A stretch of 64,000 nt of DNA. Source: Bacillota bacterium (lineage in GTDB: Bacteria > Bacillota > Clostridia > Christensenellales > SZUA-584). Every line of letters starts with the position of its first letter. The stretch's first letter is position 1. A model generated the notes under the pieces. That model had not been told where the DNA came from and made no database searches. It was given only the letters and a program-made list of their open reading frames with translations. Location of the stretch: assembly GCA_023459495.1 (NCBI GenBank), contig JAEWTL010000062.1, positions 68,680 to 132,679 on the forward strand, given 5' to 3'. A program made the position numbers and the translations under genes. Positions 42,519 through 51,510 of the stretch are shown one piece after another.

Positions 42519-44024
42519 ATGAAAGCTGAACTGGAAAAACGGCTTGGCGAATTCAAGGAATACGTCAAGAATCTCGAATACATCGGCAATGCGACTGCCG
42601 CAATCTACTGGGACACGCGCGTGAACATGCCCAAGAAGGGCATGCCATACCGCGGCGAGCTGCTGGGCTACCTCTCCTCGGAGCAGTACAAGCTGCAGAC
42701 TTCCCCGGAGCTTAAAGCCTTCCTTGACGAGTTTTCGTCCGCAGCGGACCTTGATGCCGTGACGGCTGCGATGGTCCGCGAGCTTCAGCGTGCCTACGAC
42801 CACACAATGAAAATCCCCGCGCAGGAATTCCGGGAATATTCCGTGGCCACGGCAGCCGCCGAAGCCGCGTGGGAGGAAGCCCGCGCCAAATCAGACTTTT
42901 CGTTGTTTCTGCCCCATCTGGAAAAGCTGATCGACTATAACCGCAAATTCATCGGTTACTGGGGCCACAAGGGTACCCAGTACGATACGCTGCTGGATCT
43001 TTATGAACCGGGCGCCACGGTGGAGAGCATCGGCAAAGCTTTCGCGCCGCTGCGCGATGCCATCGTATCGCTGCTGGAGCGCATCAAGGCCAAGGGCGCA
43101 CAGCCGGACGACTCATTCTTTAAGAAGCATTTCCCCGCCAAAGATCAGGAAGGCTTCAGCCGTTATGTACTCGAAAAGATCGGCTACGACTTCGAAGCGG
43201 GCCGGCTTGACGTCAGCACCCACCCGTTCACCGTTACGCTGGGCGTGGACGATATCCGCATTACCACGCGCTACCTCGAAGACGAGTTCCGCAGCGCGCT
43301 GTTCTCCTGCGTCCACGAGGGCGGCCACGCCATATACGAGCAGGACATCCCCAACTCGCTGGTGGGCACCACGCTCCATCAGGGTGTATCCATGGGCATC
43401 CACGAATCGCAGTCGCGATTCTATGAGAACATCATCGGTCGCAGCCGTGAGTTCTGGAAATGCTTCCTGCCCGAAGCTCAAAAGCGCTTCCCGCAGTTCG
43501 AAGGCGTTTCGCTCGAGGCATTCTACCGCGGCATCAACACCGTAACGCCTTCGCTGATCCGTGTGGAGGCGGACGAGCTGACCTACAGCCTGCACGTTAT
43601 CATCCGTTTCGAAATCGAGAAGGCCATCTTTAACGACGGCGTTGCCGCTAAAGACCTGCCCGCGTTGTGGAACAGCAAGTACAAGGAATACCTCGGTATT
43701 GAACCGGGTAACGACGCGGAAGGCGTGCTGCAGGATATGCACTGGTCGGGCGGCAGCTTCGGCTACTTCCCAAGCTATGCACTCGGAAATCTCTATGGCG
43801 GACAGTTCCTGAATACGCTCAAGAAGGACATCCCCGACATCTACGCACAGGTCGCCGCAGGCGAGTTTGCACCGCTGCACAATTGGCTGAAGGCTAAGAT
43901 TCATGTCCACGGCGCCGTATACCAGCCGGGCGTGCTGTTGGAAATGGTGACGGGCGAGCCATTGAACGCGCAATACTTCATCGACTATCTCAACCAGAAG
44001 TACACGGAGATCTACGACCTGTAA
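42519..44024 (+). CDS. M32 family metallocarboxypeptidase (Taq type)
   Basis: About 501 residues, normal for the family. The zinc site is His266-Glu267-x-x-His270 in CVHEGGHAIYEQ. Further family marks are YIGNATAAIYWDTRVNMPKKG near the start, LHQGVSMGIHESQSRFYEN (with the third metal ligand) and TYSLHVIIRFEIEK. The enzyme removes C-terminal residues from peptides in the cytoplasm. Start at 42519 is behind AGAGGG. It is a single gene with its own terminator. Confidence 0.95.
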   Translation: MKAELEKRLGEFKEYVKNLEYIGNATAAIYWDTRVNMPKKGMPYRGELLGYLSSEQYKLQTSPELKAFLDEFSSAADLDAVTAAMVRELQRAYDHTMKIPAQEFREYSVATAAAEAAWEEARAKSDFSLFLPHLEKLIDYNRKFIGYWGHKGTQYDTLLDLYEPGATVESIGKAFAPLRDAIVSLLERIKAKGAQPDDSFFKKHFPAKDQEGFSRYVLEKIGYDFEAGRLDVSTHPFTVTLGVDDIRITTRYLEDEFRSALFSCVHEGGHAIYEQDIPNSLVGTTLHQGVSMGIHESQSRFYENIIGRSREFWKCFLPEAQKRFPQFEGVSLEAFYRGINTVTPSLIRVEADELTYSLHVIIRFEIEKAIFNDGVAAKDLPALWNSKYKEYLGIEPGNDAEGVLQDMHWSGGSFGYFPSYALGNLYGGQFLNTLKKDIPDIYAQVAAGEFAPLHNWLKAKIHVHGAVYQPGVLLEMVTGEPLNAQYFIDYLNQKYTEIYDL

Positions 44025-44035
44025 GCATTATAAGG

Positions 44036-44064
44036 CGCGGGGGCAATGTACTCCCGCGTTTTTT
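44036..44064 (+). terminator. Terminator of the M32 carboxypeptidase gene
   Basis: CGCGGG (44036-44041) pairs with CCCGCG (44053-44058) and is followed by TTTTTT. Confidence 0.75.
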
Positions 44065-44125
44065 ATTGCAATTGGGCCGGAACGATTATGTTATAATACG
44101 ATAAAGCACTAAGAAGGAGACGTCC

Positions 44126-44647
44126 ATGACAGACGTACTCACTTTGAAAATTGCTTCCCAACCGGAGGACATCGAAGTTTTAGCTGCGCTTGCCCGGGAA
44201 ATCTGGGAGGAACATTATACGCCCATCATCGGTGCGGCGCAGGTGAAGTACATGGTGGATAACTTCCAGTCCACCAAGGCCATAGGCACAGATATCGCCG
44301 CGGGCTATCTCTATACACTTGCGTACTGGAATGGCGTCCCCTGCGGATACAGTGCCGTGCGCTTTGATGAGGATGCGCTGTTCTTGCGCAAGCTGTATGT
44401 GCTGCAAACCTTCCGGGGCAAAGGCATTGCCCGGGTAATGCTGCGCGCAGCCGAGGATGCCGCACGGCAGCACGGGCTCGTGCGTATCCGGCTTACCTGC
44501 AATAAAAACAACGCCGGGTCACTGGCGGCCTATGCCTGTATGGGTTTTGTAAGAACAGCCGATATCGTTACCGACATCGGTGGCGGCTTTGTGATGGACG
44601 ATTACGTGATGGAAAAACCGCTGGAGCAAATGAATACTAAAATATAA
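44126..44647 (+). CDS. GNAT family N-acetyltransferase
   Basis: About 173 residues. LFLRKLYVLQTFRGKGIARVMLRAAE holds the acetyl-CoA loop (RGKGIA), and IRLTCNKNNAGSLAAYACMGFV the C-terminal strand-helix of the fold. The N-terminal part (REIWEEHYTPIIGAAQVKYMV) matches a widespread class of GNATs often called PaiA-like or WbbJ-neighbour enzymes; the acceptor is unknown. Start ATG follows GGAGAC. It is flanked by terminators, so it stands alone. Confidence 0.87.
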   Translation: MTDVLTLKIASQPEDIEVLAALAREIWEEHYTPIIGAAQVKYMVDNFQSTKAIGTDIAAGYLYTLAYWNGVPCGYSAVRFDEDALFLRKLYVLQTFRGKGIARVMLRAAEDAARQHGLVRIRLTCNKNNAGSLAAYACMGFVRTADIVTDIGGGFVMDDYVMEKPLEQMNTKI

Positions 44648-44683
44648 GAACAGCGCCTCTTAATGAAGCGCTGTTCTTATTTA
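44645..44683. terminator. Terminator between GNAT and GIDE genes
   Basis: A perfect 12-bp stem, TAAGAACAGCGC with GCGCTGTTCTTA, with A/T runs on both sides. It lies between convergent genes and should work in both directions. It includes the GNAT stop codon. Confidence 0.8.
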
Positions 44684-44714
44684 TCACTGATATGCTTTAT
44701 GCCCCGGGAAACGA

Positions 44715-45503
44715 TCAATGAACGAAGACTGCAATCAGCACTCCGGCCACGGCAAGCACAATACCCCCGTACAGTGCAAACCCTGCGCTGACCTTGTTGC
44801 CGTGGATCAGATCCGCCTCGTTCTTGACCGAGACAATGAACGGTTTCTTGTTATCCGCCGGCTTGGCCACCTTCACGCGGCCGCTCTCCAGATACGCGTC
44901 ACCCAGCACATATAGCGGCTGGCTCAGCGGGATCGTGTTTTCCACCATGCGGAAGCCCAGCGTTCTCGTTCCCCGCTGGTTGTACCGGAAGCTGTTGAAA
45001 AAACCGTATTGGCCCATCATGTTCATGGGTTCAAACTTATCGAGCGTTTTCACCGTATCCAGCTTCAGGCCGTGCTGCACCGGTTCGATGTAAGCCTTTT
45101 CCCCGGAAATCTCGTCCTTCATCACAATATACCCCGGGCTCTTCTCGTTCGACATGAGGTCTTCCCTGCGGTTGACGCGCTGATGGGTACCCTGCTCATC
45201 CGTATACGTTTCAGTCTCCTCAAACACCTGATAGATGGACGCGTCGTAATAGGCGACGTCCTTTTCGGAATACGGTGTCTTCAGCGGCGAATCCGCGTCC
45301 GCGACGCCCTTAAGCTCTGCGTATTCGCGGTACCCTTCCAGCCCGGAAGCCTCGTTCTCCTGCAGGTTCTGCTTAAGGTCCGCAAGCGGAGTGGTCTTCA
45401 TGTACTGGATCTCTACGTTTCTGTTTTTAATCTTCGCGCTTACCAGAATGCTGATCAGCAAACCGCCCACCACCATGATCGCGCCGATAATGATTGGTGC
45501 CAT
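44715..45503 (-). CDS. GIDE-domain membrane protein (bacterial MUL1/E3-ligase-like fold)
   Basis: About 262 residues. A membrane helix at each end (IIIGAIMVVGGLLISILVSAKI at the N-terminus; SAGFALYGGIVLAVAGVLIAVFV at the C-terminus) encloses the domain. The central region has LSQPLYVLGDAYLESGRVKV and KPFIVSVKNEADLI, which match the GIDE domain shared with eukaryotic MUL1. No RING domain is present, so ubiquitin ligase activity is not expected. It sits 9 bp downstream of pspA, which points to a role in the same membrane-stress response. Confidence 0.75.
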   Translation of the reverse strand: MAPIIIGAIMVVGGLLISILVSAKIKNRNVEIQYMKTTPLADLKQNLQENEASGLEGYREYAELKGVADADSPLKTPYSEKDVAYYDASIYQVFEETETYTDEQGTHQRVNRREDLMSNEKSPGYIVMKDEISGEKAYIEPVQHGLKLDTVKTLDKFEPMNMMGQYGFFNSFRYNQRGTRTLGFRMVENTIPLSQPLYVLGDAYLESGRVKVAKPADNKKPFIVSVKNEADLIHGNKVSAGFALYGGIVLAVAGVLIAVFVH

Positions 45504-45512
45504 ACGCCCCTC

Positions 45513-46145
45513 CTAATTCATATAAAGTTCTTTTTTCAGTCGCTCCAGCTCGGCGTCCGCACCGCTGTCCGTGCTTTCCTCAGCCGCAAGGCCCGAAAGC
45601 TCATACTGCGCATCCGCGGTGTCTGCCGCCAGCTGTACCTTATCCTCAATTTCGCTCAGCTTGGAAAGCGGCCCGCCCAACGAGTCTGCGACGCTCATCT
45701 TCGCTTTGGCCATCCTTAAGCGCGCGGCCAGCACCGCCTCATGTGAGCGCGTTTCTTCGATTTTCTGTTTTAGCTCACCCAGTTGCACCCGCATCGCTTC
45801 CGTTTCAGCAAAATATGCGTCGTGTTCCTGCTCTCGCTCCTGTGCGTCCGATTCCGCCTTCAGCTTGTTTTCCACAGCTCGCCGCGCTTGTGCCTCGTCG
45901 CCTGCCTGCAGCGCCGATTTCGCGCGTTCCTCCCATTCGCGGACGTTTTCCTTTGCCTCTTCCGCCCGCCGGCGAAGCTGTCTTTCGCTCGCCAACGCAG
46001 CGCCAAGTCCTTGTGTCGCGGCCTGAAGCTGCTCCTCCATATCAATCACGATCATCTTGAGCATCTTTTCAGGGTCTTCAGCCTTATCGATCATATCGTT
46101 GATGTTGGCCTTGAGTATATCTGCCAAACGCGAAAAAATTGCCAT
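45513..46145 (-). CDS. pspA: PspA/IM30 (Vipp1) family membrane-stress protein
   Basis: About 210 residues, almost all alpha-helical coiled coil. The start MAIFSRLADILKANINDMID is an amphipathic helix followed by AEDPEKMLKMIVIDMEEQL, both conserved in PspA. Such proteins form ESCRT-III-like polymers on damaged membranes. Start at 46145 has GAGGGGA upstream; a longer frame lacks support. It is the first gene of a pair with the GIDE protein. Confidence 0.93.
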   Translation of the reverse strand: MAIFSRLADILKANINDMIDKAEDPEKMLKMIVIDMEEQLQAATQGLGAALASERQLRRRAEEAKENVREWEERAKSALQAGDEAQARRAVENKLKAESDAQEREQEHDAYFAETEAMRVQLGELKQKIEETRSHEAVLAARLRMAKAKMSVADSLGGPLSKLSEIEDKVQLAADTADAQYELSGLAAEESTDSGADAELERLKKELYMN

Positions 46146-46330
46146 ACGAAATCCCCTCACACAGTTACTTTAAAAAATATATTAATACCATGCCCGTATA
46201 AATGCTTTATCGTGTTATTTTCAGGTAAGGTTAAACGAAAAGTGAAACCTGACGGCATATGACCGTATTTTAACGATCTGCCATGCAATAAATACAGCTT
46301 CAGAGCGTCTATACTACGGAGGTGAAAACG

Positions 46331-46882
46331 ATGAATTTATTCGCTATCCGGGCAATCATGTTTAACCGCAGGGCAAAACAGCAAGCCGAAGAAGTAATTG
46401 AACATCTCTCCATTCGTTCAGGTGATAACATTGCCGATTTGGGCTCCGGGGGAGGATATTTCCTGTTTAAGTTTGCCCAGGAAGTTGCTCCGGGGAAAGT
46501 TTATGCGGTGGATACCAATAAAGGGCTGCTGAGGTATATCCGCCAACAAAGAGACCTCAAGCAGAATACCACCATTGAAACCATTGTTGCGGACCCGGAA
46601 GATCCGCACCTGCCCCGCCACAGTGTCGACCTTATATTCGTGCGTAATGTGTTCCATCACATCAACAATCCTGAACACTATTTTAAGCGCCTGAAAAGCT
46701 GCCTGAAGCCCGGAGGCCGCATCGCAATCATTGAGTGGAGACCACATGCCGCGCATGGAGGACATGGCACATCAGAACAGCGGGTATTAGGCTGCATGCT
46801 TACCGCTGGATATACGTGCACCGATTCATTTACTTTCCTTAAGGCGCAGAGCTTCAACATATTCACAGAAGCCACGCTATAA
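46331..46882 (+). CDS. Class I SAM-dependent methyltransferase
   Basis: About 183 residues. Motif I is IADLGSGGGYFLFKFAQ, followed by KVYAVDTNKGLLRYI and, after VRNVFHHI, the LKPGGRIAIIEW strand of UbiE/Tam-like enzymes. It lacks extra substrate domains, so the acceptor cannot be inferred. The GTG at 46322 is part of the ribosome binding site; the ATG at 46331 is the start. It faces the CBS gene end to end with 3 bp between them and no clear terminator. Confidence 0.87.
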   Translation: MNLFAIRAIMFNRRAKQQAEEVIEHLSIRSGDNIADLGSGGGYFLFKFAQEVAPGKVYAVDTNKGLLRYIRQQRDLKQNTTIETIVADPEDPHLPRHSVDLIFVRNVFHHINNPEHYFKRLKSCLKPGGRIAIIEWRPHAAHGGHGTSEQRVLGCMLTAGYTCTDSFTFLKAQSFNIFTEATL

Positions 46883-46885
46883 GAC

Positions 46886-47317
46886 TTACGTCAGCTGCCC
46901 GCCATCCGGCTGCGAAATGTTTGAGAGTGCCTGCTGTGCGTTGTCCTGCAGCTTGGGCTGCACGGAGATGTCGCCCAGTGCCACAATACCGACCAGCGCA
47001 TTGTTCTGTACAATCGGCAGACGGCGCACCTGCCTGCGGCTCATCAGTCCCGCCGCCTCGTGCGCGTCCATTTCGGGCGTACCCACGATGGGATTTCTCG
47101 ACATCACATCGCGCACGCGTTGCCTGCGGATGTTGTTGCCATGCGCCACGGAACGCAGCGCAATATCCCGGTCCGTAACGATGCCGATTACACGGTCGCC
47201 TTCGCATACCGGTATGGAACCCACGTTGTACATCTCCATCATCTTGGCCGCCTGCTCCACGGTATCGTTCGGCTCTACGGTCACTACTTCCGAAGACATG
47301 ATATCCTTCACTTGCAT
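46886..47317 (-). CDS. Tandem CBS-domain protein
   Basis: About 143 residues, consisting of two CBS domains. The first reads MQVKDIMSSEVVTVEPNDTVEQAAKMM then GSIPVCEGDRVIGIVTDRDI, and the second RVRDVMSRNPIVGTPEMDAHEAAGLM then RRLPIVQNNALVGIVALGDI. Pairs like this bind adenine nucleotides and often regulate another protein or act as stress factors. Start ATG follows GGAGG at normal spacing. Confidence 0.92.
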   Translation of the reverse strand: MQVKDIMSSEVVTVEPNDTVEQAAKMMEMYNVGSIPVCEGDRVIGIVTDRDIALRSVAHGNNIRRQRVRDVMSRNPIVGTPEMDAHEAAGLMSRRQVRRLPIVQNNALVGIVALGDISVQPKLQDNAQQALSNISQPDGGQLT

Positions 47318-47623
47318 ATTAAATTCACCTCCGCATATAGGTTTCCCTTCAAAGCGCGCCTTTATAATGCTTATTGCGTAATAAAACGCATTATCTGAAT
47401 TTAACCGGACAGGCAGATATGTCCCCTTGCCCGCGGAATCTCATATCCCGGGTTCAGAGATCAGGCGTAGTGCTGTTTCGGCTATATTATTATATATTTT
47501 CTTGAGATATCAGCAGATATATACTATATTAATTCCAGTATATACCGGATGAACATAGTTGTTATTTCTTATGAGTGAAAGGGTCTGCCATTACTCTATT
47601 TGTCAATTTAAAGGAGAGATTCT
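47318..47623. other. AT-rich intergenic region
   Basis: About 305 bp with no gene. It holds the upstream regions of the divergent CBS and methyltransferase genes. Several TATA-like hexamers occur near 47490-47540, but no -35/-10 pair stands out. Confidence 0.5.
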
Positions 47624-48481
47624 ATGCGTTACAATCCCGATATTCCCAGAAGTCGATACGATAACTATGGTGACAGAGAATGGACCAGGCTTGAAAAGGA
47701 CGCACACGGAGAACTTTTATATCTTGTTCATTTGGATATTTTAAAGAGGTATATCAAATCAACTGACTGTGTTCTTGAGGTAGGAGCAGGGTCTGGCAGA
47801 TATACAAAAGATATCGTAACTTTGTGCAGAAAACTTACCGTTGCCGATATATCCACTCATCAGATTGAATTTAACAAAGAAAAAATGAAAGAACTGTCCT
47901 TATATAACCGTATTAAAGAGTTTCTTATTTTGGATGTCGTTAATATGCCGACTATAAAAAACGAGTCGTATGATTGTGTCGTCTGCACAGGAGGCGTTAT
48001 TAACTATTTGCTGGACAAAGAACGAACCGGAATAGCGGAAATGCTCAGGGTGTTAAGACCCGGGGGGAAACTGATTATTGGGGCCATGAGTCTCATAGGT
48101 GCATCATTATTCTATTTAGATGGTATCCGTGAGGAAAAAGACATGTTTGGGCTTGAAGCAACAAAGTGGGTATTCGATACTGGTATTCAGGATGAAGAAC
48201 ATTATCCTGTACCAAGCAAGCACTATGTTCATATGATGAGAAGTTCCGAGTTGGATGCACTCTTTTCCAGCTTTCCAGTAAAAGTTGTAGAAAGGAGTTC
48301 TGCAGGTTTGTTTTCTCAATCCGGCAGTGAATCGTTAGAGAAAGCAAGGCAAGACAAAGGATTTTGGGAGCTTATTGTACAGCAGGAGATTGAATTTACA
48401 AAATTGCAGGGAACTCTTGACTGTGGAATGAATATCATCTATGTGGTCGAGAAATCTCAGGACGGCTGCGGCTGTGAATAA
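47624..48481 (+). CDS. Class I SAM-dependent methyltransferase, AT-rich
   Basis: About 285 residues. Motif I is CVLEVGAGSGRYTKDIVTLC, followed by LTVADISTHQIEFNKEKM and MLRVLRPGGKLIIGAMSL. The C-terminal part (SKHYVHMMRSSELDALFSSFPVKVVERS) resembles methyltransferases of small metabolites or antibiotics, but no substrate is clear. The DNA is more AT-rich than its neighbours, with codons like AAA, ATT and TAT preferred, hinting at recent acquisition. Start ATG follows AAGGAGAG. Confidence 0.85.
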   Translation: MRYNPDIPRSRYDNYGDREWTRLEKDAHGELLYLVHLDILKRYIKSTDCVLEVGAGSGRYTKDIVTLCRKLTVADISTHQIEFNKEKMKELSLYNRIKEFLILDVVNMPTIKNESYDCVVCTGGVINYLLDKERTGIAEMLRVLRPGGKLIIGAMSLIGASLFYLDGIREEKDMFGLEATKWVFDTGIQDEEHYPVPSKHYVHMMRSSELDALFSSFPVKVVERSSAGLFSQSGSESLEKARQDKGFWELIVQQEIEFTKLQGTLDCGMNIIYVVEKSQDGCGCE

Positions 48482-48621
48482 CACTAAACACGACCTCCGT
48501 TCAACTAACCCCCTGTAGTATTCACTCTGGGCCGGGCATTTTCAGGTCGACAAAAACAGAGGTGAAGTATAAAATGGAAACTGGCAATTCAAGATTCTAC
48601 CCGAACCACAAAGGAGCTGAA

Positions 48622-50058
48622 ATGAGCAAAACAAAACTGAGCGCTGCGATTGAAGCGTCGCGGGGATTGACAAAACAGTTGCTGGATATCCTGCTGAAAA
48701 AGTATCCGTACGCCTCCATACTCTCCACCCATTCGGACGGAAAGCGCCTGACCGTGGATTTTAACGGCAGTTCCGTATCCGATGCCATGTTTGGAGAGCG
48801 AGGGTTCGTCGCGCGGGTATACAACGGGGTGAACTATACTGAGTATTCCTTCAACGAGCTCACGGAGCAAACCCTTACCCTCATTGTTGAGAACATCGAG
48901 CATGCCGCGGAAAGCGATGTGAAGGCGTTAAAAGCCGCGGGTGTAGAATTCAACGGTTATCCGCTGATCCCCGAGGAACCTTGGACGGCTTCGTTTTTCA
49001 GCGAGGCGGAGATATTGCCCGAAACGCTCTCCGTAAGCGATAAGTTGGCGAAGATGCAGGACATGGTCTCCGAAGCCAAAGCCTACTGCGATCAGCTGGT
49101 CAATGTCCGGGTCGTATATGAGGAGCTTCAGGTCTCCAAGGCATTTATATCCGGCGGCAGAGACCTTGCGCAGGCGTACACCATCGCCACGGCCAACATG
49201 CTGGCGGTCGCGGGCAGGGACGGCCATATCAAATACGAATACGGCGGCGTGTCCGGGCAGATGGGCGTGGAAGCGCTGGACAAGCTTCGGAACAAAACCC
49301 GCCGCATTATTGACAACGCGGTGGAGCTGCTTTCCGCGGAGAAGATCAAACCCGGCGTATACGACGTGGTCTGCGACCCACACGTGACAGGGCTCATCGC
49401 GCATGAAGCGTTCGGCCACGGCGTGGAGACGGACATGTTCGTCAAGAACCGGGCCAAAGGTGCGGAGTTCCTGGGCCAGTATGTCGCCTCCCCGGTGACC
49501 AACATGAAGGACGGCGCAAAGAGCGCAACGGAGGTCGCCTCGTATCTGTTCGACGACGAAGGCACGCCCGGTTCGGATACGGATGTGATCAAGGACGGCG
49601 TGCTGATGAGCGGCATATCCGACCTGCTCTCTGCCACGAAGCTTGGCATCAAGCCCACCGGCAACGGGAGGCGCGAGTCGTTCGAGCGCAAGGCGTACGC
49701 GCGCATGACCAACACGTTTTTTACGCCCGGCAAGGACAAGCTGGAGGACATGATCGCGTCCATCGAATACGGCTATCTGCTGGAGAACTACTACAGCGGC
49801 ATGGAGGACCCCAATAACTGGGGCATTCAGTGTGTCATTGCGCGCGGGCGCGAAATCAAAGCGGGCAAGCTGACCGGCAAGGTCGTGTCCCCGGTGATGA
49901 TGACCGGTTATGTGCCGGATGTGCTCAAATCGATCACCATGGTGTCCGACGGGCAGATCGGACTTTCCGGCTCCGGTTACTGCGGCAAAGGTCACAAGGA
50001 GTACATTAAGACCTCGATCGGCGGAACCTATATCAAACTGCGTGGGAGGCTGGGATAA
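48622..50058 (+). CDS. tldD: Metalloprotease TldD
   Basis: About 478 residues. The zinc site His261-Glu262-x-x-x-His266 (HEAFGH) is the distinctive HExxxH of TldD, followed by GVETDMF. The C-terminal part reads GIQCVIARGREIKAGKLTGKVVSP and SGSGYCGKGH. TldD with PmbA/TldE forms a heterodimeric protease that clips unfolded peptides and, in some bacteria, RiPP leaders. The start at 48622 has AAAGGAG seven bases before it. The stop overlaps the start of the partner gene. Confidence 0.94.
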   Translation: MSKTKLSAAIEASRGLTKQLLDILLKKYPYASILSTHSDGKRLTVDFNGSSVSDAMFGERGFVARVYNGVNYTEYSFNELTEQTLTLIVENIEHAAESDVKALKAAGVEFNGYPLIPEEPWTASFFSEAEILPETLSVSDKLAKMQDMVSEAKAYCDQLVNVRVVYEELQVSKAFISGGRDLAQAYTIATANMLAVAGRDGHIKYEYGGVSGQMGVEALDKLRNKTRRIIDNAVELLSAEKIKPGVYDVVCDPHVTGLIAHEAFGHGVETDMFVKNRAKGAEFLGQYVASPVTNMKDGAKSATEVASYLFDDEGTPGSDTDVIKDGVLMSGISDLLSATKLGIKPTGNGRRESFERKAYARMTNTFFTPGKDKLEDMIASIEYGYLLENYYSGMEDPNNWGIQCVIARGREIKAGKLTGKVVSPVMMTGYVPDVLKSITMVSDGQIGLSGSGYCGKGHKEYIKTSIGGTYIKLRGRLG

Positions 50059-51353
50059 TGACAGAACGGCTGCTGAACATACTGAAAAATACGAAGGACA
50101 TCAGCGGATGGCTGGTAAAGGACGAGACGGTAGAGACCTGCGAGCTGTTTTTCATCCGCAAGGCGCTCGATATGAACCGCCGCAAGGATGTCCGCCATGT
50201 GAACGCTACGGTCTACCGGGACTTTGAAGAAGAGGGCGTACAATACAAGGGCTCAGCGAGCGCAGACCTTTCCCCTTCCATGACGGATGTGGAACTGGAG
50301 CGCAAAATCGCAGATGCGGCGCAGGCCGCGGCCTTTGTTAAAAACCCGGCGTACGCACTGGCGCAGCCCACGGATGAAAAGCTGAAGGAGATCAAAAACG
50401 CGTTTGTCGGCGATGACCTGTTCGCGTACCTGCCCAAGCTTGTGGACGCGGTGTATGCCACCGATCATCTGGAGCAGGCCCGCATCAATTCGTGCGAGTT
50501 CTTCCTGCGCAAGGTGGATACGCGCATCATAAGCTCCCTCGGCGTGGACGAAAGCTACACCTCATACCGCGGACAGGTGGAACTGGTGGTGGAAGCCAAG
50601 ACAGACGGCGAAGAGGTGGAGTTGTTCGACATTATCAACTTCTCGGACTTCGACCCGGACAAGCTCAGGCAGGATATCGCGGAGTCGCTGGAGCATGTGA
50701 GCCAGCGCGCCGCCGCCGCGCCGCTGCCTGCTATCAAGGATGTCCCCGTGATTCTACGCCGCGAAAATGTGGGCAAGCTTTTCGGCTATTATGTGGACCA
50801 GACCAACGTTTCGCTCGTATACCAGAAGTACTCCTCTGCGAAGGCGGGCGAAAGCATACAGGGAAGCGTCACCGGCGATCCGCTCACCTTGAGCCTGCTG
50901 CCTGAGCTTAAGAATTCCATCGCCTCGCGGTACATCGACGCGGATGGCGTGAAGCTGTGTGAGACGCAGGTCATCAAAGACGGCGTGGTGCAGACCCTGC
51001 ATGGCAGCAACCGCTACTCCCAGTACCTGGGCATCGCACCGACCGGCAACATTGGCAACGTGCGCGTGGAGGGCGGCAGCCAGACGCTCAGCGAACTCAA
51101 AGCAGAGCCGCATCTTGAAATCTTCTATTTCTCCGATTTCCAGATGGACGAGATCACGGGCGATTTCGGCGGCGAGATTCGTTTGGGCATCTACTTCGAC
51201 GGCGAAAAGGATATCCCGGTATGCGGCGGTTCCGTCAACGGCAACATCAAGGATGTGCAGGCAGGCATGCAACTTTCCCGGGAAATGCAGACCATGGACA
51301 ACTATTGCTGCCCGCAGGCCGTAAAGCTCTACGGTGTCAGCATATCGAGCTGA
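50058..51353 (+). CDS. pmbA: TldD/PmbA family partner protein (TldE)
   Basis: About 431 residues without the HExxxH motif, as expected of the TldE subunit. Typical regions are LTLSLLPELKNSIASRYIDADG, GSNRYSQYLGIAPTGNIGNVRV and GGEIRLGIYFDGEKDIPVCGGSVNGN. It shares one base with the tldD stop, so the subunits are made together in equal amounts. No RiPP precursor is adjacent, but a candidate modified protein lies 5 kb downstream. A palindromic repeat follows. Confidence 0.9.
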   Translation: MTERLLNILKNTKDISGWLVKDETVETCELFFIRKALDMNRRKDVRHVNATVYRDFEEEGVQYKGSASADLSPSMTDVELERKIADAAQAAAFVKNPAYALAQPTDEKLKEIKNAFVGDDLFAYLPKLVDAVYATDHLEQARINSCEFFLRKVDTRIISSLGVDESYTSYRGQVELVVEAKTDGEEVELFDIINFSDFDPDKLRQDIAESLEHVSQRAAAAPLPAIKDVPVILRRENVGKLFGYYVDQTNVSLVYQKYSSAKAGESIQGSVTGDPLTLSLLPELKNSIASRYIDADGVKLCETQVIKDGVVQTLHGSNRYSQYLGIAPTGNIGNVRVEGGSQTLSELKAEPHLEIFYFSDFQMDEITGDFGGEIRLGIYFDGEKDIPVCGGSVNGNIKDVQAGMQLSREMQTMDNYCCPQAVKLYGVSISS

Positions 51354-51375
51354 AGATTAGTATATACACAAGAAC

Positions 51376-51510
51376 CTTTTTGGAGGCCCCGCCTCCAAAC
51401 CTCCGCCAAAGGGACCAGTCCCTTTGGGATCCCTTTACTCGCAAAACGCCCTGTACAGGGCGTTTTATTATGGGATTCTAAAGGGGCAATGCCCCTCGTA
51501 ATTCTTTTTA
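51376..51510. repeat. Dispersed palindromic repeat, copy A
   Basis: A chain of hairpins: GGAGGC/GCCTCC (51381), AAAGGGAC/GTCCCTTT, AAAACGCCCTG/CAGGGCGTTTT (51443), and GGGGCAATGCCCC (51483). The core from GACCAGT to GCCCCT matches copy B at 57.6 kb in order and spacing. Non-coding; the chain could fold as RNA and terminate transcripts of both flanking genes. Confidence 0.7.

Noticed and set aside
43113..43973. 286-codon minus-strand frame opposite the M32 carboxypeptidase
   Set aside because: Shadow of a highly conserved metalloprotease; no independent support.
44715..45503. Ubiquitin ligase activity for the GIDE protein
   Set aside because: No RING domain or zinc-binding cysteine pattern is present, so only the GIDE fold is supported.
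48928..49995. 355-codon minus-strand frame opposite tldD
   Set aside because: The plus strand encodes TldD with its zinc motif; the opposite frame has no signature or ribosome site.
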